NCBI GenBank assembly: GCA_023127875.1
Contig: JAGMFA010000042.1
Coordinates: 1 to 13,949 of the forward strand
Origin: Candidatus Zixiibacteriota bacterium
Lineage (GTDB): Bacteria > Zixibacteria > MSB-5A5 > SM1-73
DNA length: 13,949 nucleotides
Direction of reading: 5' to 3'
The first letter of the stretch is position 1. Every line of letters begins with the position of its first letter. Below are positions 13,770 to 13,949 of the stretch, piece by piece. The position numbers were made by a program, and so were the translations under genes. The notes beneath the pieces were generated by a model. It was not told the DNA's origin. It saw nothing but the letters and a program-made list of their open reading frames with translations, and searched no databases.

Positions 13770-13827
13770 ACTTCCGTGTTAGACGACGTATGACGTAAGT
13801 GAGCAAAACCAAAAATTCATCGGACAT
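13690..13827 (-). CDS. Possible short ORF, unrecognised (45 codons)
   Basis: An ATG frame starts M-S-D-E-F-L-V-L-L-T-Y-V-I-R-R-L and overlaps the end of the upstream partial gene by 11 bp. There is no recognisable domain and no clear ribosome site. It competes with the frame at 13617-13769, and together they may be remnants of a decayed gene. Confidence 0.2.
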   Translation of the reverse strand: MSDEFLVLLTYVIRRLTRKFVEKSSKDRFTVHHKQLSFLLQEDIL

Positions 13828-13949
13828 CTTTTTTAATGACAAGCATTATGTTCTCATCATTCCAGATGATATTATCCGGGTCTTTGAAATGGCGAGTAAT
13901 ATTTCCCTGAAATTTCTTTAAAGTTTCTTCAAACTCTCCTTCATCATAT
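13817..13949 (-). CDS. C-terminal fragment of an unidentified protein (runs off the window)
   Basis: An open frame enters from the right edge and gives 43 residues before TGA at 13817-13819 (Y-D-E-G-E-F-E-E-T-L-K-K-F-Q-G ... M-L-V-I-K-K-D-V-R). It is rich in charged residues, lacks internal stops and looks like a genuine C-terminus. It lies upstream of vsr on the same strand, about 280 bp away, and could belong to the same island. No family is recognised. Confidence 0.5.
   Translation of the reverse strand, partial: YDEGEFEETLKKFQGNITRHFKDPDNIIWNDENIMLVIKKDVR

Overview
The window is a chromosomal piece from an uncultured bacterium. The first gene is a secreted M6-type metalloprotease ending in a FlgD-like / type IX sorting-like tail with an 'NYPNPFNP' signature, which is common in FCB-group and neighbouring candidate phyla (Zixibacteria, KSB1 and WOR-3 types). 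That placement is an inference. The non-coding DNA is crowded with short palindromic repeats and miniature transposons.

Layout, left to right. 1-1626 (+): C-terminal part of the M6 protease. 1627-2292: gene-free tract of stacked palindromic repeats and one 234-bp MITE with a perfect 9-bp target duplication. All later protein genes lie on the minus strand, so they read right to left. 2293-3733: scpB and rluB, overlapping by 14 bp, with no scpA beside them. 3810-4043: a second MITE copy, identical by eye, with its own 9-bp duplication. 4121-5218: butyrate kinase. 5290-6532: two nucleotidyltransferase/HEPN modules, one intact (MntA-HepT) and one whose HEPN partner is cut to 30 codons beside a palindromic repeat. 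6626-9968: leucine-type amino-acid dehydrogenase, methylmalonyl-CoA epimerase and the catalytic subunit of methylmalonyl-CoA mutase. 9991-13533: a tight operon vsr - cytosine-C5 methyltransferase - GHKL (Hsp90-like) ATPase fused to a predicted PD-(D/E)XK nuclease. 13817-13949: the last 43 codons of another gene.

How they fit together. The dehydrogenase, butyrate kinase, epimerase and mutase suit fermentation or oxidation of branched-chain amino acids: deamination of Leu/Val/Ile, ATP from acyl-phosphates, and conversion of propionyl-CoA carbon to succinyl-CoA. In Bacillus the leucine dehydrogenase and butyrate kinase genes are adjacent in the bkd operon; here the two toxin-antitoxin modules sit between them. 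The vsr-dcm-ATPase/nuclease operon is the strongest candidate for an unusual defence or restriction system. Its three genes are translationally coupled (17-bp overlap, then TAATG), the Vsr-like protein lacks the usual zinc cysteines, and the ATPase carries its own nuclease domain. The mutase gene also contains a 16-residue in-frame insert that matches an intergenic palindromic repeat in the same window, reminiscent of Rickettsia palindromic elements.
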